The notes: generated by a model from the sequence alone, not told the origin. A DNA stretch of 64,000 nucleotides from Stieleria neptunia (GCF_007754155.1 NZ_CP037423.1:2914001-2978000), one strand, 5' to 3'; shown: positions 28,310-38,840, counted from the first letter of the stretch. Made by a program: numbers and translations.

Positions 28310-29460
28310 ATCTGCGCCGCGTCGCCGCCTTGGCCGTCAAAGAAATCCGCGAGATCACGCGTGACCGATTGCTGTTTTCGCTCGCCTTTCTGTTGCCTCC
28401 GTTGATGATGGTGGTGATCGGGTTCGGTGTGAACACCGACGTTCGTGATATCCCGATCGTCATTTTGGACTTTGACCGAACGCAATCCAGTCGCGATCTC
28501 TCGCACAAGTTCATGGACTCGCAGTATTTCGATTTCAAAGGTTACGTCGATCACGAACGCGAGATCCAGCGATTGATTACCGATAACAAAGCTCGCGCGG
28601 CGATTGTGATTCCGCAACGCTTCGACGAGCGTTTGCGGTCCGGTCAGCCTGCCAAAGTCCAAACGATCATCGATGGCGCGATCCCAACCCGGGCCGAAAC
28701 GGTCGGTGGCTATGTTTCGTCGGTGATCGCGTCGTTCAGCAGCCAACGAGTGACCGCGCATGTTGCGCAGACTCATGGGATCACACCGTCGGCCGCATCC
28801 GCCTTGGTCAACCCGATCTTGCTGCACACTCGTTTTCTGTACAACGAAGAAATGACCAGTCTCTGGGCAATCGGTCCCGGTTGCATCATGACCGTGCTGG
28901 CATTCATTCCACCGATCCTTGCTTCGGTCGGCGTGGTGCGTGAAAAGGAAAACGGTTCGATCGACAACGTCTATTCATCGACTCTGACGCGGCCGGAGTT
29001 TGTTCTGGGCAAGTTGATCCCGTATGTCTTGATCTCTTCGATCAGCTTTTTTGTCTTGTTCGCGACTTCGCTACTGGTCTTTCAAGTTCCGTTTCGCGGA
29101 TCTCCGATCGCGTTTTCGGTGACGGGGATTTTGTATGTCACCTGTACAACGATGATGGGCATGATCATTTCGTTCTTTGTTCGTTCGCAGATCGCCGCTG
29201 TCATTTTGGCCGTCCTGGTGACGCTGATTCCGACGCTTCAATATTCCGGGATGATCGTTCCGCTTTCTTCGCTATCTGAAACGGGGCAAATCCAAGCACG
29301 CCTGTTACCGGCCAGCTACTTTTTCGAAGCGATCCAAGCGTCATTTTTGAAGGGGACCGATTTCGCGGGAGTGCAAGGGTCGATCGCAGCGCTGCTGGTT
29401 TACTCGCTCGTGCTTTACACGCTGTGCTGTTTGAAGTTTAGCAAGAGACCAAAATCATGA
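28306..29460 (+). CDS. ABC-2 type permease (YbhS/YbhR-like), first
   Basis: Started at the ATG at 28306, which overlaps the preceding stop as ATGA, giving 384 residues. It has one N-terminal membrane helix (LLFSLAFLLPPLMMVVIGFGV), a large periplasmic domain and five C-terminal helices with the ABC-2 motif GVVREKENGSIDNVYSSTLT. It forms the membrane part of the exporter together with the next gene product. Coupled by ATGA to the following gene. Confidence 0.92.
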   Translation: MNLRRVAALAVKEIREITRDRLLFSLAFLLPPLMMVVIGFGVNTDVRDIPIVILDFDRTQSSRDLSHKFMDSQYFDFKGYVDHEREIQRLITDNKARAAIVIPQRFDERLRSGQPAKVQTIIDGAIPTRAETVGGYVSSVIASFSSQRVTAHVAQTHGITPSAASALVNPILLHTRFLYNEEMTSLWAIGPGCIMTVLAFIPPILASVGVVREKENGSIDNVYSSTLTRPEFVLGKLIPYVLISSISFFVLFATSLLVFQVPFRGSPIAFSVTGILYVTCTTMMGMIISFFVRSQIAAVILAVLVTLIPTLQYSGMIVPLSSLSETGQIQARLLPASYFFEAIQASFLKGTDFAGVQGSIAALLVYSLVLYTLCCLKFSKRPKS

Positions 29461-30608
29461 CACAGGCGGAACACGATTCACCGACGATTGTCTGGTGTTG
29501 GCGGCTGGTGGTGGTTTGCCGCAAAGAAGTTGTGCAGTTCCGTCGCAACTGGATTCTCGCCCTGTTCATGGTCTATGCATTCACAATGATGGCCTATCAC
29601 AATGCGACCGCGATCAGTCAAGAACTCAAGAACGCGGGACTGGTCGTCATCGATCATGATCGAAGCAAAGCGTCTCGCGAACTGGTCTATCGTTTCCACG
29701 AGCCTCAATTTCAATTCGTTGAACTGCTGGAAAACAGTCGCGACGGAGTCAAGCGATTGGACGACGGCGATGCGTCGATGGTTTTGGACATTCCTCACAA
29801 TTTTGACCGGGACCTCTTGAGGGGGCGACCGACGCGTCTGCAGTTGCAGATCGACGGAGCCGATTCCATGCGAGCCTATTTGGCGGCAAACTATGCCGAA
29901 AACATTGTGCGGCAATTTTCCGCCGACGTCGGGCGAAAACAATTCGCGGATCAACCGCTGCCGATCGTCGAAAACGACGAACGTGTTTGGTTTAGCCCCA
30001 ACCATGAACAGACGTTGTTCATGGCGATCCAAGATTTGGCCCAAAACATTTTTCTGTTTTCGATCTTGTTGCCGGCTTCCGCGTTGGCAAGGGAAAAGGA
30101 ACGTGGCACGGTGGAGCAGCTGTTGGTGTCGCCGCTGAGCCCATTGCAAATCATGTTGGGAAAGGTCTTGCCGATGGTCGGCATCATCCTGTTGGCCAGC
30201 GTCGTGACGTTGTTCTTCATCATCGAGGGCGCGTTGGCCTTGAACGTACGCGGCAGCATTGGATTGTTCCTGGGGGTGACCGCGCTGTTTTCAGGATCGG
30301 CAGCCGGCTTGGGGATCTTGATCGCCAGCGTGACTCGAAACATGGGGCAAGTCGGCATCGTAAGCATCACTCTGATGCCGATTCTGTTCATGCTATCTGG
30401 CAGCGACACACCGCCGGAGATGATGCCCGACACGCTGTTGCCGATCATGTACCTTTCCCCGCTGCACCACTACCTCAACGCAGTTTTTGCAATCCTGATC
30501 AAAGGCGCCGACGTTTCGATGGTCTGGGACTCGATTCTCTACGTCGCCATCCTCGGAGGCTCTGTCTTCGCCATCAGCTTAATGCGCTTTCGACAAAGTT
30601 TTCGTTGA
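29457..30608 (+). CDS. ABC-2 type permease (YbhS/YbhR-like), second
   Basis: A 383-residue paralogue of the preceding permease with the same layout: an N-terminal helix, a periplasmic domain with IDHDRSKASRELVYRF, and C-terminal helices with ALAREKERGTVEQLLVSPLS. It is probably the heterodimer partner. Last gene of the coupled exporter set (25143-30608). Confidence 0.92.
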   Translation: MTQAEHDSPTIVWCWRLVVVCRKEVVQFRRNWILALFMVYAFTMMAYHNATAISQELKNAGLVVIDHDRSKASRELVYRFHEPQFQFVELLENSRDGVKRLDDGDASMVLDIPHNFDRDLLRGRPTRLQLQIDGADSMRAYLAANYAENIVRQFSADVGRKQFADQPLPIVENDERVWFSPNHEQTLFMAIQDLAQNIFLFSILLPASALAREKERGTVEQLLVSPLSPLQIMLGKVLPMVGIILLASVVTLFFIIEGALALNVRGSIGLFLGVTALFSGSAAGLGILIASVTRNMGQVGIVSITLMPILFMLSGSDTPPEMMPDTLLPIMYLSPLHHYLNAVFAILIKGADVSMVWDSILYVAILGGSVFAISLMRFRQSFR

Positions 30609-30984
30609 TGCGGTCTGCCGTGGACAGCGATACAGGTTTTAACGTCGTCCTGTTGGTCAACGTCACGGCGAGTGCGTTTGCTGTCCCGTGTTGCTTGTGT
30701 TTTTCGCTGCCGGTCCCTGCCAAGGCCAACGTCCCTCCAGCTCGACTTGCAGGGCCATGCTTAGAAACGTACGGATGAGCACGATCAAGCCCAAGACCGA
30801 ACCGATGCCTCTTACTACCGCATGGTCAGCACGTCTCCGGAAGAGCGTCGCGGAATCGGGGCGGGGCACACTGCGAATTGACCGTCGCTTTCCGGTTTCC
30901 CTGTGTCTCAGGTCGCCACTCAGCCTCCGGTTGTCGACTGCCTCGCCTTCCCAGACGCAAACCGGCAGCAGCGATCAGAAACAA
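30609..30984. other. Intergenic, no gene seen
   Basis: About 375 bases between the exporter operon and the convergent DUF559 gene. No hairpin with a T-run and no recognisable coding sequence were found. Confidence 0.35.
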
Positions 30985-31455
30985 CTACACCTTCGCCACC
31001 CACGCCAGCTCGAGGCAGATTTGAATTTGGCTTTTCGGCGCTGAGGTGAATCTGACCGCTGCGGGGGAGAGAATTGCGAAAACCCTGTTGGTCGATGCAT
31101 CAATTGCATGTTCGATCTGGTGCAGCACCGCAACTGGATTTCGCAAGGCCTCGTAACCCGGGATCCGCACGACTTGGTACCCTTGCTCGGCCAAATACTG
31201 GTCGCGGCGCTGATCATACTGACGGCCCTCATCCGTCTGATGTTGCCTACCATCGACCTCAATGATCAACTTCAAGTCCACACAACGAAAGTCAACGGTG
31301 TACGGTTTAATCGGGTATTCGCGCCAAAACTTCTGATTTCGACAACGGCGATTGCGCAACATCTGCCAAACATCCTGAGCAAACTCGTTCGCGCGAGCCC
31401 GTTGATCTCGGGCGAATGAAATCGCCTCTCTGTCTCGTCGAGACCTTCGGTTCAT
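30985..31455 (-). CDS. DUF559 (Vsr-like) endonuclease-domain protein
   Basis: From the ATG at 31455 the protein has 156 residues. It contains the DUF559 signature: a helical start (RDQRARANEFAQDVWQMLRN), FWREYPIKPYTVDF with the catalytic Asp, LKLIIEVDGRQHQ with the Glu/Asp-x-x-x-His pattern of a PD-(D/E)xK/Vsr-like nuclease, and RRDQYLAEQGYQVVRIPGYE. The family is related to very-short-patch repair endonucleases; its cellular role is not established. The last 30 or so residues (after VFAILSPAAV) look like run-through into repeat-type sequence. A C-terminal fragment of a homologue lies at 24177-24308, next to a palindromic element. Confidence 0.85.
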   Translation of the reverse strand: MNRRSRRDREAISFARDQRARANEFAQDVWQMLRNRRCRNQKFWREYPIKPYTVDFRCVDLKLIIEVDGRQHQTDEGRQYDQRRDQYLAEQGYQVVRIPGYEALRNPVAVLHQIEHAIDASTNRVFAILSPAAVRFTSAPKSQIQICLELAWVAKV

Positions 31456-31501
31456 GATGCTCCTAAGATTCGTTGGTGCCGTCTGCGTGCCCCCTAGTAT
31501 C

Positions 31502-31583
31502 TCGCCTGACTGGCAATTCCAGGCGATTTGATCATCGTTTGGGCTGTCGATGTTGGGTGGCTGCCTGCAGCGGTTTCCCAACA
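31502..31583 (+). ncRNA. Candidate IS110 guide (bridge) RNA region
   Basis: Upstream of the transposase gene two simple hairpins follow one another: TCGCCTG at 31502-31508 pairs with 31520-31526, and TGTTGGG at 31551-31557 pairs with 31577-31583 across a 19-base loop. IS110 elements are known to express a structured RNA from the non-coding end upstream of the transposase, with internal loops that pair to target and donor DNA. The position fits; the structure shown here is only a hand-drawn suggestion. Confidence 0.22.
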
Positions 31584-31640
31584 CTGCTGTGTAGATCGTA
31601 ATTTCCCCTAGGTGGTATTCAACGCCGTGGATGAGCTTGA

Positions 31641-32748
<1,108 letters not shown>

Positions 32749-33019
32749 ATACGTGCTCGATGCGTCATTGACACACCGGCGACTGAGTTATCCCTGGCAC
32801 GGTTGCATCTCTGCAGAGCCCTGTTGCGTTTCACCCAGCGGCTCAAGTTTACTGCTGCGCAACAATCGCGTCACCCAAATTTCCAAAAATCATTGAACAC
32901 CGGCGCAATGCCTAAGAAAATCTCGGGGGTTCGGGGGCTGGCCCCTGACCACACTGGATCTCGGAATCGAAAAATCCAAGATTTTCGATCTGACCTCTTG
33001 CCACAATTTAAGACCGTCG
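32749..33019. other. Intergenic, repeat debris
   Basis: No gene seen. A smaller inverted repeat (ATCGAAAA at 32966-32973 with TTTTCGAT at 32982-32989) lies shortly before the palindromic element. Confidence 0.35.
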
Positions 33020-33098
33020 CTCATCCCCAGCCCTTCTCCCCCTGCGATGAAAGCGAGCACGACTCGCTTTCATCGCAGGGGGAGAAGGGAGCCTGAAT
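33020..33098. repeat. Palindromic element, copy 2
   Basis: A perfect 27-base arm at 33031-33057 pairs with 33063-33089 around a five-base loop. Arms share the outer part with copy 1 (CCCTTCTCCCCC) and the inner end (GCGAG) but differ in between by paired changes, so base pairing is conserved while sequence drifts. Flanks match copy 1 in inverted orientation. Confidence 0.88.
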
Positions 33099-33650
33099 AG
33101 TAGGCAGGCCACGGAGTGGAGACCGCAATTTCGTACTCCAACAGATCCCGAAGCCAGTTTCGAACGTTCGTTCACCGCTTCGGTTGGACCAACCGCCGCA
33201 TTTTATCGGAATCCCTCGCGCGCCGCGGTGGCGGACACCGCTGGCAACGAGAGGCGATGGTGTCGCGTGTGAGTTGGTTGGTCGATTGTCTGCCATGAAT
33301 CGTTTTTCGGCAGAGTCGTATGCTTCATCGGTCAGATCGAAAAAGTCAACCGCTTCAAAAATGCCGAGATTGTTGACCAGGTGCTGGTCGGTGAAATCAG
33401 GCGCCGAATAGACCATTCCAAGTAGCTTGATGACGCGGAGATTCAGATAGCCAGACTCTTGGGGTTCTAAAGAGACTCCCAGTTTGACGGCTCTTTCTTG
33501 TGCGCTCCTCGTTGACTCAGCTCCAATGGTTGGTGATGCGAAAAAGAGAAGTTTAGCCGCGTCCGGATCGCGTGAAAGGTCACAGACGCTTCGCGAACGG
33601 CCTATGATGTGCTTTCCCACCAAGGTCCCACCGCGCGCACTTCTAGGCAC
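33099..33650 (-). pseudogene. Unrecognised coding remnant
   Basis: A minus-strand frame is open from 33650 through the palindromic element to 33021. Residues encoded roughly between 33590 and 33290 (for example LRVIKLLGMVYSAPDFTDQH and FEAVDFFDLTDEAYDSAEKR) have protein-like composition. The rest (NRPTNSHATPSP onward) looks like run-on through repeat sequence. I do not recognise a family. It is probably a truncated gene whose 3' end was replaced by repeat DNA; it could also be spurious. Confidence 0.35.
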
Positions 33651-33664
33651 CAGCCCTTTGCACC

Positions 33665-35152
33665 ATGACCCTGATCGACTGGATCATTCTGTTTCTGTAC
33701 GCCGTTTCCACGATCGGATTGGGATGGTACTTCAGCAGAAATCAGCAAGACACGAGCGAGTACTTCGTCGGATCGGGAAAAATGAATCCCGTTCTGATCG
33801 GCGTGTCGTTGTTTGCGACGTTGTTGAGCACGATCAGCTACCTTGCGATTCCCGGTGAGGTCCTTGGCAAGGGGCCGATCTACCTGAGCAACTACATCGC
33901 CTACCCGTTTGTCTATCTGGTCTTGGGATTCGTCGTCTTGCCGGTCTACATGCGGCAACGCGTCACCAGTGCGTATGCGTTATTGGAAGACCGGCTTGGG
34001 TTGAGCGTTCGACTACTTGGTGGAATCCTGTTTCTGGCGTTGCGATTGGTTTGGATGTCATTGCTGGTGTTTCTGACGGCCAAGGCGATCGCGGTCATGA
34101 TCGGTGTTGGCGATGAAATGGTGCCGTGGATTGTTTTGGTGACGGGCATCTTTGCGGTCACCTACACCTCATTGGGAGGGTTGCGTGCGGTCGTGATCAC
34201 GGACCTGATGCAGACCGTTTTGCTTTACGGGGGGGCGTTGTTGACGATCGGAACGGTCAGTTGGCAGATGGACGGTTTCAGCTGGTTTCCTACCCAATGG
34301 CCCAGCGACATTTGGGATCAACAACCGATCTTCAGTTTTGATCCGGCGACTCGGGTGACGGTGGTCGGATCGATTGTCTCCGTCTTTCTCTGGATGGTCT
34401 GCACTTCGATGGGAGACCAGGTTTCCGTGCAGCGTTTTATGGCGACCGAGGATGCAAAGTCCGCTCGCTTTGCAATGGGGATGCAGTTGATCGTCTCCGT
34501 TGTCGTCGGGGCAACACTGGGGCTGGTCGGCATCGCGTTGCTCGGTTTCTTTCACGCCAACACAGGGATGCTGCCCGAAGAAGGCACGTTGAAGGCACAA
34601 GCGGACACCATTTTTCCACATTTCATTGCCGCTCACCTTCCGCCCGTCGTCACCGGTCTTGTCGTGTCAGGACTTTTTGCGGCTGCGATGTCGAGTATCG
34701 ACTCCGGTGTGAACTCCATCACGGCCGTGGTGATGACTGATTTTCTAGAACGATTTGGACGCAAACCCGAGACGCAGGCAAAACAATTGAGGATGGCTCG
34801 CGTGTTGGCGATCGTCATCGGTGGCGTCGTCGTCTCGCTCAGTTCGTTCATTGGTTACATCCCCGGAAATTTCATGGCGGTGACAAACAAAACGGTGAAC
34901 TTGCTGACCGTCCCGATTGCGTTGCTGTTTTTCTTTGCCTTGTTTGTTCCCTTTGCCAACGCAAAAGGGGTTTGGATTGCGACCATCGCAAGCGTCAGCG
35001 TGGCAGTTCTGATCGCGTTCTCGGGTGTGATTTTCGGAAAGGTTTCCGAGGCGGCCCCCGACCCCGTCAGTTTTCAATGGATTTCGCCCGCCGCGTTGGT
35101 CGTGGGTGTGACGGTCGGACTTGTCGCTTGTAAGTTGTTCGCAGAGAAGTAA
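33665..35152 (+). CDS. Sodium:solute symporter (SSS family)
   Basis: A 495-residue integral membrane protein with about 13 hydrophobic helices, the SSS-type start (DWIILFLYAVSTIGLGWYFS, then TSEYFVGSGKM), the helix-2 region SLFATLLSTISYLAIPGE, TYTSLGGLRAVVITDLMQ and the helix-9-type signature GLFAAAMSSIDSGVNSITAV, which carries sodium-ligand serines. The family imports sugars, sialic acids, carboxylates or amino acids with Na+. It heads a plus-strand run with the HEAT-repeat, SDR and AstE/AspA-like genes, pointing to uptake of the cluster's substrate, which is unknown. Confidence 0.93.
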   Translation: MTLIDWIILFLYAVSTIGLGWYFSRNQQDTSEYFVGSGKMNPVLIGVSLFATLLSTISYLAIPGEVLGKGPIYLSNYIAYPFVYLVLGFVVLPVYMRQRVTSAYALLEDRLGLSVRLLGGILFLALRLVWMSLLVFLTAKAIAVMIGVGDEMVPWIVLVTGIFAVTYTSLGGLRAVVITDLMQTVLLYGGALLTIGTVSWQMDGFSWFPTQWPSDIWDQQPIFSFDPATRVTVVGSIVSVFLWMVCTSMGDQVSVQRFMATEDAKSARFAMGMQLIVSVVVGATLGLVGIALLGFFHANTGMLPEEGTLKAQADTIFPHFIAAHLPPVVTGLVVSGLFAAAMSSIDSGVNSITAVVMTDFLERFGRKPETQAKQLRMARVLAIVIGGVVVSLSSFIGYIPGNFMAVTNKTVNLLTVPIALLFFFALFVPFANAKGVWIATIASVSVAVLIAFSGVIFGKVSEAAPDPVSFQWISPAALVVGVTVGLVACKLFAEK

Positions 35153-35176
35153 GTTGTTCACAAACAAGACGACCGC

Positions 35177-36076
35177 ATGAATCGAAGAAAACTACTCGTC
35201 ATCCTTCTGGCTGTCGCTGCATCGGCGACCGCGCGCGCCGATCAGGCATGGGAATTGGCCCCGACGTTACGGCAAAAGTGCGTTGCGGTGCTTCGCCAAG
35301 GTTTGACCGGCGAAGCGTTTTGGCCCGCGATGCATGCAGCCGAATCGTTGACGTTCGCCGGACAGACGCAGGAAGTTCGCAGCGACCTCTTGCCAAAACT
35401 TGAGACCGAAACGGACGATCAACGGCGATGTGGATTGGCCAGGGAATTGGCCCGCGCTGGAGACCGAGAGAAAAGCACGCTGCTGTTGGAAATCCTGCGA
35501 AAGAATGATCCCCACGGTCACGTGCACGCTGCCGAAAGTCTGTATAAAGTCGGCTGGCCGGGCGATGGCACTGAATTGCAACAGGCGTTTGCCAACAGCA
35601 GTGACATTCGAGTGCGCATCATGGCCGCGGCCGCTCTGGCAAAATACGATCATGGGCCTGTTCGCAACGAGTCGTTCGGGTTTCTGCGGCAAACACTTCG
35701 CGATGAAAAGGACCCTGCCCTCTTTCGACTCACCGCGTGGATTCTGGGCCGGATTGGCGAACCGAAAGACTGCGTTCTGATCCGCTCCCGACTCGAAGAT
35801 GCGAAAAACGACGCTTTGACCCATGCATTCCTGGAGCACGCGCTGGCTGCACAGGGGGATCTGCAAGGTCAAAAAGTCCTGATGCGAAACCTACAGTCAA
35901 CCGATTCCGCGATTCGAACCTATGCAGCCGTCTTCGCGGGCGAGTCGGGGATGACAGGCGCCGCCCCATTTCTGATCCGCCAGCTTGACGACAAAAACCT
36001 CGATGCGAGGATTCGTGCAGCGGGTGCCCTCCTTGTCCTTGACCGTCAACTAAAGTCCAGTTCGGAAATACGATGA
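35177..36076 (+). CDS. Exported HEAT-repeat protein
   Basis: A 299-residue protein with an N-terminal signal peptide (RKLLVILLAVAASATARA) and about six HEAT-like helical repeats (for example DIRVRIMAAAALAKYDH, NLDARIRAAGALLVL). It has no catalytic motif. It lies 24 bases after the symporter and overlaps the next gene by ATGA, so it is in the same transcript. HEAT proteins serve as scaffolds; a role as partner of an exported enzyme is inference. Confidence 0.8.
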   Translation: MNRRKLLVILLAVAASATARADQAWELAPTLRQKCVAVLRQGLTGEAFWPAMHAAESLTFAGQTQEVRSDLLPKLETETDDQRRCGLARELARAGDREKSTLLLEILRKNDPHGHVHAAESLYKVGWPGDGTELQQAFANSSDIRVRIMAAAALAKYDHGPVRNESFGFLRQTLRDEKDPALFRLTAWILGRIGEPKDCVLIRSRLEDAKNDALTHAFLEHALAAQGDLQGQKVLMRNLQSTDSAIRTYAAVFAGESGMTGAAPFLIRQLDDKNLDARIRAAGALLVLDRQLKSSSEIR

Positions 36077-36885
36077 GCTTGCTTGATCTGATTCGTCTGG
36101 ACGGAAATCGCGCGCTCGTCACCGGGGCAGGCTGCGGCATCGGAAAAGGCTGCGCACTTGAACTGGCTCACGCCGGTGCCGACCTGATCCTCAACGACCG
36201 ACCTGGCAGCGAAGAACTCGCGAAGACCGCCGCAGAAATTCGTGCGTTGGGAAGGAATTGTTGGACTGTTGAAGCCGATGTTTTCTCCGCAGCCGGTTGT
36301 GAATCGCTGGTTCGTCAGGCGATCGAACTTGCCGGCACGATCGATATCCTGGTCAGCAATCCCGCCTACGGAAAACGATGCGGCTTTCTGGATTTTCCCG
36401 CTGATGAATTCGACAAGGTGATCGATGCGACGTTCAAATCGGGCTTTCGCATTAGCCAAGCGGTCGCACGCCACATGGTGGAATGTGAGATCTCGGGAAA
36501 GATTCTGTTTATCAGCAGCGTCGTTGGCGAGATGCCGTTTGAACGCAATGGCCCCTACGAATCGGCCAAGGCTGCTCTGAATCAGCTGACTCGGAGTATC
36601 GCGGTGGAGTTGTTCCCGCATCGCATCAACGTCAATGCGATTGCGCCCGGCTGGATCGACACGCCTACCGAGCGAATGACATTCACCAAGGAGGTCATCG
36701 AAGCACGAGGCCCCACCCTGCCTTGGGGACGCATCGGCACGCCGTCGGACATCGGTCGCGCCGCTGCATTTTTGGTTTCCGAAGCCGCTGATTACATCAC
36801 GGGAGTCGTGCTGCCGGTCGACGGCGGTTTCCGGTTCAAGGACATGCGAGCCGACGATGAGCCACAGGAAGCGGATCCGTTGTGA
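36073..36885 (+). CDS. Short-chain dehydrogenase/reductase
   Basis: A 270-residue classical SDR with the Rossmann motif TGAGCGIG (residues 18-25), catalytic ISSV serine stretch, YESAK (Tyr/Lys pair) and the C-terminal ITGVVLPVDGG. The usual NNAG is replaced by SNPA (ILVSNPAYG). It probably oxidises a hydroxyl group of the pathway intermediate with NAD(P). Coupled by overlapping start and stop on both sides (ATGA before, GTGA after). Confidence 0.9.
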   Translation: MSLLDLIRLDGNRALVTGAGCGIGKGCALELAHAGADLILNDRPGSEELAKTAAEIRALGRNCWTVEADVFSAAGCESLVRQAIELAGTIDILVSNPAYGKRCGFLDFPADEFDKVIDATFKSGFRISQAVARHMVECEISGKILFISSVVGEMPFERNGPYESAKAALNQLTRSIAVELFPHRINVNAIAPGWIDTPTERMTFTKEVIEARGPTLPWGRIGTPSDIGRAAAFLVSEAADYITGVVLPVDGGFRFKDMRADDEPQEADPL

Positions 36886-37844
36886 GCAGGAACGAACCAA
36901 TCCAGCTGGAATCTCGTCGCTTTGGCGGGCATCGTGTCGGGCCAAATCTGTTGATCACTGCGGGTGTTCACGGCGATGAGTATTTGCCGATGCTTGCCGT
37001 GGGCGAACTGATTCGCAGCTTCGATTCCGATGACAGACTGAAGCGCGAGTTGCGCGGCACGTTGACATTGATTCCGGTTGTCAATCGCTCTGCGTACCGG
37101 GCCGGACGCCGCGTCGGCGATGACGGTCGCGACCTTGCACGCACGTGTCCCGGACGGCAAGACGGAACCGTCACCGAGCGAGTCGCTGATGCGTTAAGTC
37201 GTCAGATCGCCGAAGCGGATTTTTATATCGATTTGCATTCGGGAGGAACGGAATTGTGCGTTTTGCCGCTGGCCGGTTACATGCTCCACGCGAATGCAGC
37301 GATTCTGCAGCAGCAGCGAAAGATGGCGTGCGTCTTCGGCCTGCCAGTCGTCTGGGGCACGTCGGCGGAGTTGCAAGGACGTTCCCTTTCGGTGGCGCGT
37401 GATGCCGGAATTCCCGCCATTTACGTCGAGTATCTCGGTGCTCACCGCGAGCTTTCCGAACTGTCAAACGGTGCGTTCCCTTCAACGGACCACGATCACC
37501 CGCTTCTCGTTGGATGTCTCAACGTGATGCGGCACTTAGAGATGCTGCCGGGAGCGATCCAGGCATGCGAAGGCCAGCAAGTGGCCGAAGACTGGCGCTC
37601 CGGGTCGGGGCACATGCAAGTCAGTCATCCGGCGCCCACCGGCGGTTTCTTGACGCTTCATGTAAAGCTCGGCCAGAGAGTCTCGTGCGGCGAGTTGCTT
37701 GCCGAGATCGAGTCGCTGCTCGGAGGTGAAAAGCACACGGTCGTCGCCGAACAGGACGGAATCGTGGTCGTGCTGCGCGAGTACCCCAGAATCAATGAGG
37801 GCGACTCGTTGGCCGTCGTCGTGGAAACTGGAGAGCGATCATGA
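36882..37844 (+). CDS. AstE/AspA-like zinc deacylase
   Basis: Starts with GTG overlapping the preceding TGA. The 320-residue protein has the M14-like zinc motif GVHGDE, the substrate-side PVVNRSAYR and the DLHSGG third-ligand motif of the succinylglutamate desuccinylase/aspartoacylase family, with a C-terminal lipoyl-like barrel (GQRVSCGELLAEIE). Relatives remove an acyl group from amino acids or from ectoine derivatives. With the neighbouring SDR and symporter it suggests hydrolysis of an imported N-acyl or amide compound. Confidence 0.88.
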   Translation: MSRNEPIQLESRRFGGHRVGPNLLITAGVHGDEYLPMLAVGELIRSFDSDDRLKRELRGTLTLIPVVNRSAYRAGRRVGDDGRDLARTCPGRQDGTVTERVADALSRQIAEADFYIDLHSGGTELCVLPLAGYMLHANAAILQQQRKMACVFGLPVVWGTSAELQGRSLSVARDAGIPAIYVEYLGAHRELSELSNGAFPSTDHDHPLLVGCLNVMRHLEMLPGAIQACEGQQVAEDWRSGSGHMQVSHPAPTGGFLTLHVKLGQRVSCGELLAEIESLLGGEKHTVVAEQDGIVVVLREYPRINEGDSLAVVVETGERS

Positions 37845-37990
37845 GTGTGCGGCGATGGGCGGATCGGCATTCCCCTTTGATTCCCGATGAGAACTGCCTC
37901 TCGCTCGGTGAAGGGCAGACGCCTTGCATTCGTTCCAGGAGCATCGGCGCTGATTTTGAGATCCGTCATCTCTTTTTCAAGATTGAGAAT
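37841..37990 (+). pseudogene. Severed 5' end of a threonine-synthase-like gene
   Basis: The ATG overlaps the preceding stop (ATGA), as in an operon. The first 45 or so residues (LSLGEGQTPCIRSRSIG and then HLFFKIE) match the start of PLP-dependent threonine synthase-like enzymes, where NPTGSYKDR with the PLP lysine should follow. Instead similarity ends near 37985, a few bases before the stop codon of the convergent amidohydrolase gene. A deletion or rearrangement appears to have removed the rest of the enzyme, leaving a frame that runs on to 38113 through antisense sequence. Confidence 0.72.
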
Positions 37991-37994
37991 CGAA

Positions 37995-38840
37995 TTAGGA
38001 AATCCCGAGGATTTCGAATCCATCACGGAAAATCAACTTCTCAATTTCCTGTTCATTCAATCGCGGCAGATTCGTTCCCGCCACCATCTCGTTCAGTTGT
38101 CTCAATCCCGTGATCGATTCATTGACCGTCGTGAACGGGTAGTCAGAGCCAAACAACAATTTGTTCCAAACGCCATACTCCTGGACCAGCATCAGGCTGT
38201 TGTACAGTTGCCACGGTCGGTAATGCAACGCACTGATGTCGGCAAACACATTGGGGTGCTTTCGAATGGTCGCCACGCACTCACCCTCGTACGGATGACT
38301 GAGGTGCGCCAGGACGAACCGGATCTCGGGGTGTCGCGTCGCAACCGGATCGATCAATCGAGGTAACGTGTATTTCAACGGTGCTTGGCGGACGAACGTG
38401 GTTCCGGTGTGCAGCAACACCGGCAGCCGCTTTTCTTCGACGTATTTCCAGAGCGGTTCCAGCCGATCATCGTCGACACCGAAGCCCGCGTACATCGGCA
38501 GAAGCTTGACACCACAAAGCCCCAGTTGCTCGTGACCGTGCCGCATTTCGTCTTCCCATCCCGCTTGCGTCGGATCGATGGAAAGGTATCCGGTAAGACG
38601 CTCCGGATCTTGTGCGACGTAGTCCGCGATATACTTGTCATCGACCCACAAACCACTCAATCGCGCCTTCCCACCAAAGACGACGGTGCGAGTCCCCGGG
38701 GGCGCAGCATTGCGGTAGTCGTCCAATCGAATCGTCAGGTCGACGGTCTCCCCGGCCTTCGCAGCGGACGCTTGGTGAATGAAGTCGTCGCTGAACGCAT
38801 CGGGAAACGGCCAGGCATGGCTGTGAATGTCTGTGATCAT
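37995..38840 (-). CDS. Amidohydrolase-2 family metal hydrolase
   Basis: Start placed at the ATG at 38840 (an ATG at 38879 is possible but adds a tail with no homology), giving 281 residues. It shows the HxH motif (ITDIHSHAWPF), GVKLLPMYAGF with the carbamylatable-lysine position, LLHTGTTF, VLAHLSHPY and FGSDYPF with the metal Asp. The family hydrolyses or decarboxylates cyclic and aromatic acids and lactones. It is transcribed divergently from the Gfo/Idh/MocA gene and convergently to the broken threonine-synthase-like gene. Confidence 0.88.
   Translation of the reverse strand: MITDIHSHAWPFPDAFSDDFIHQASAAKAGETVDLTIRLDDYRNAAPPGTRTVVFGGKARLSGLWVDDKYIADYVAQDPERLTGYLSIDPTQAGWEDEMRHGHEQLGLCGVKLLPMYAGFGVDDDRLEPLWKYVEEKRLPVLLHTGTTFVRQAPLKYTLPRLIDPVATRHPEIRFVLAHLSHPYEGECVATIRKHPNVFADISALHYRPWQLYNSLMLVQEYGVWNKLLFGSDYPFTTVNESITGLRQLNEMVAGTNLPRLNEQEIEKLIFRDGFEILGIS

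Noticed and set aside
37991..38113. Continuation of the threonine-synthase-like frame
   Set aside because: These codons are antisense to the 3' end of the amidohydrolase gene and lack any similarity to PLP enzymes.
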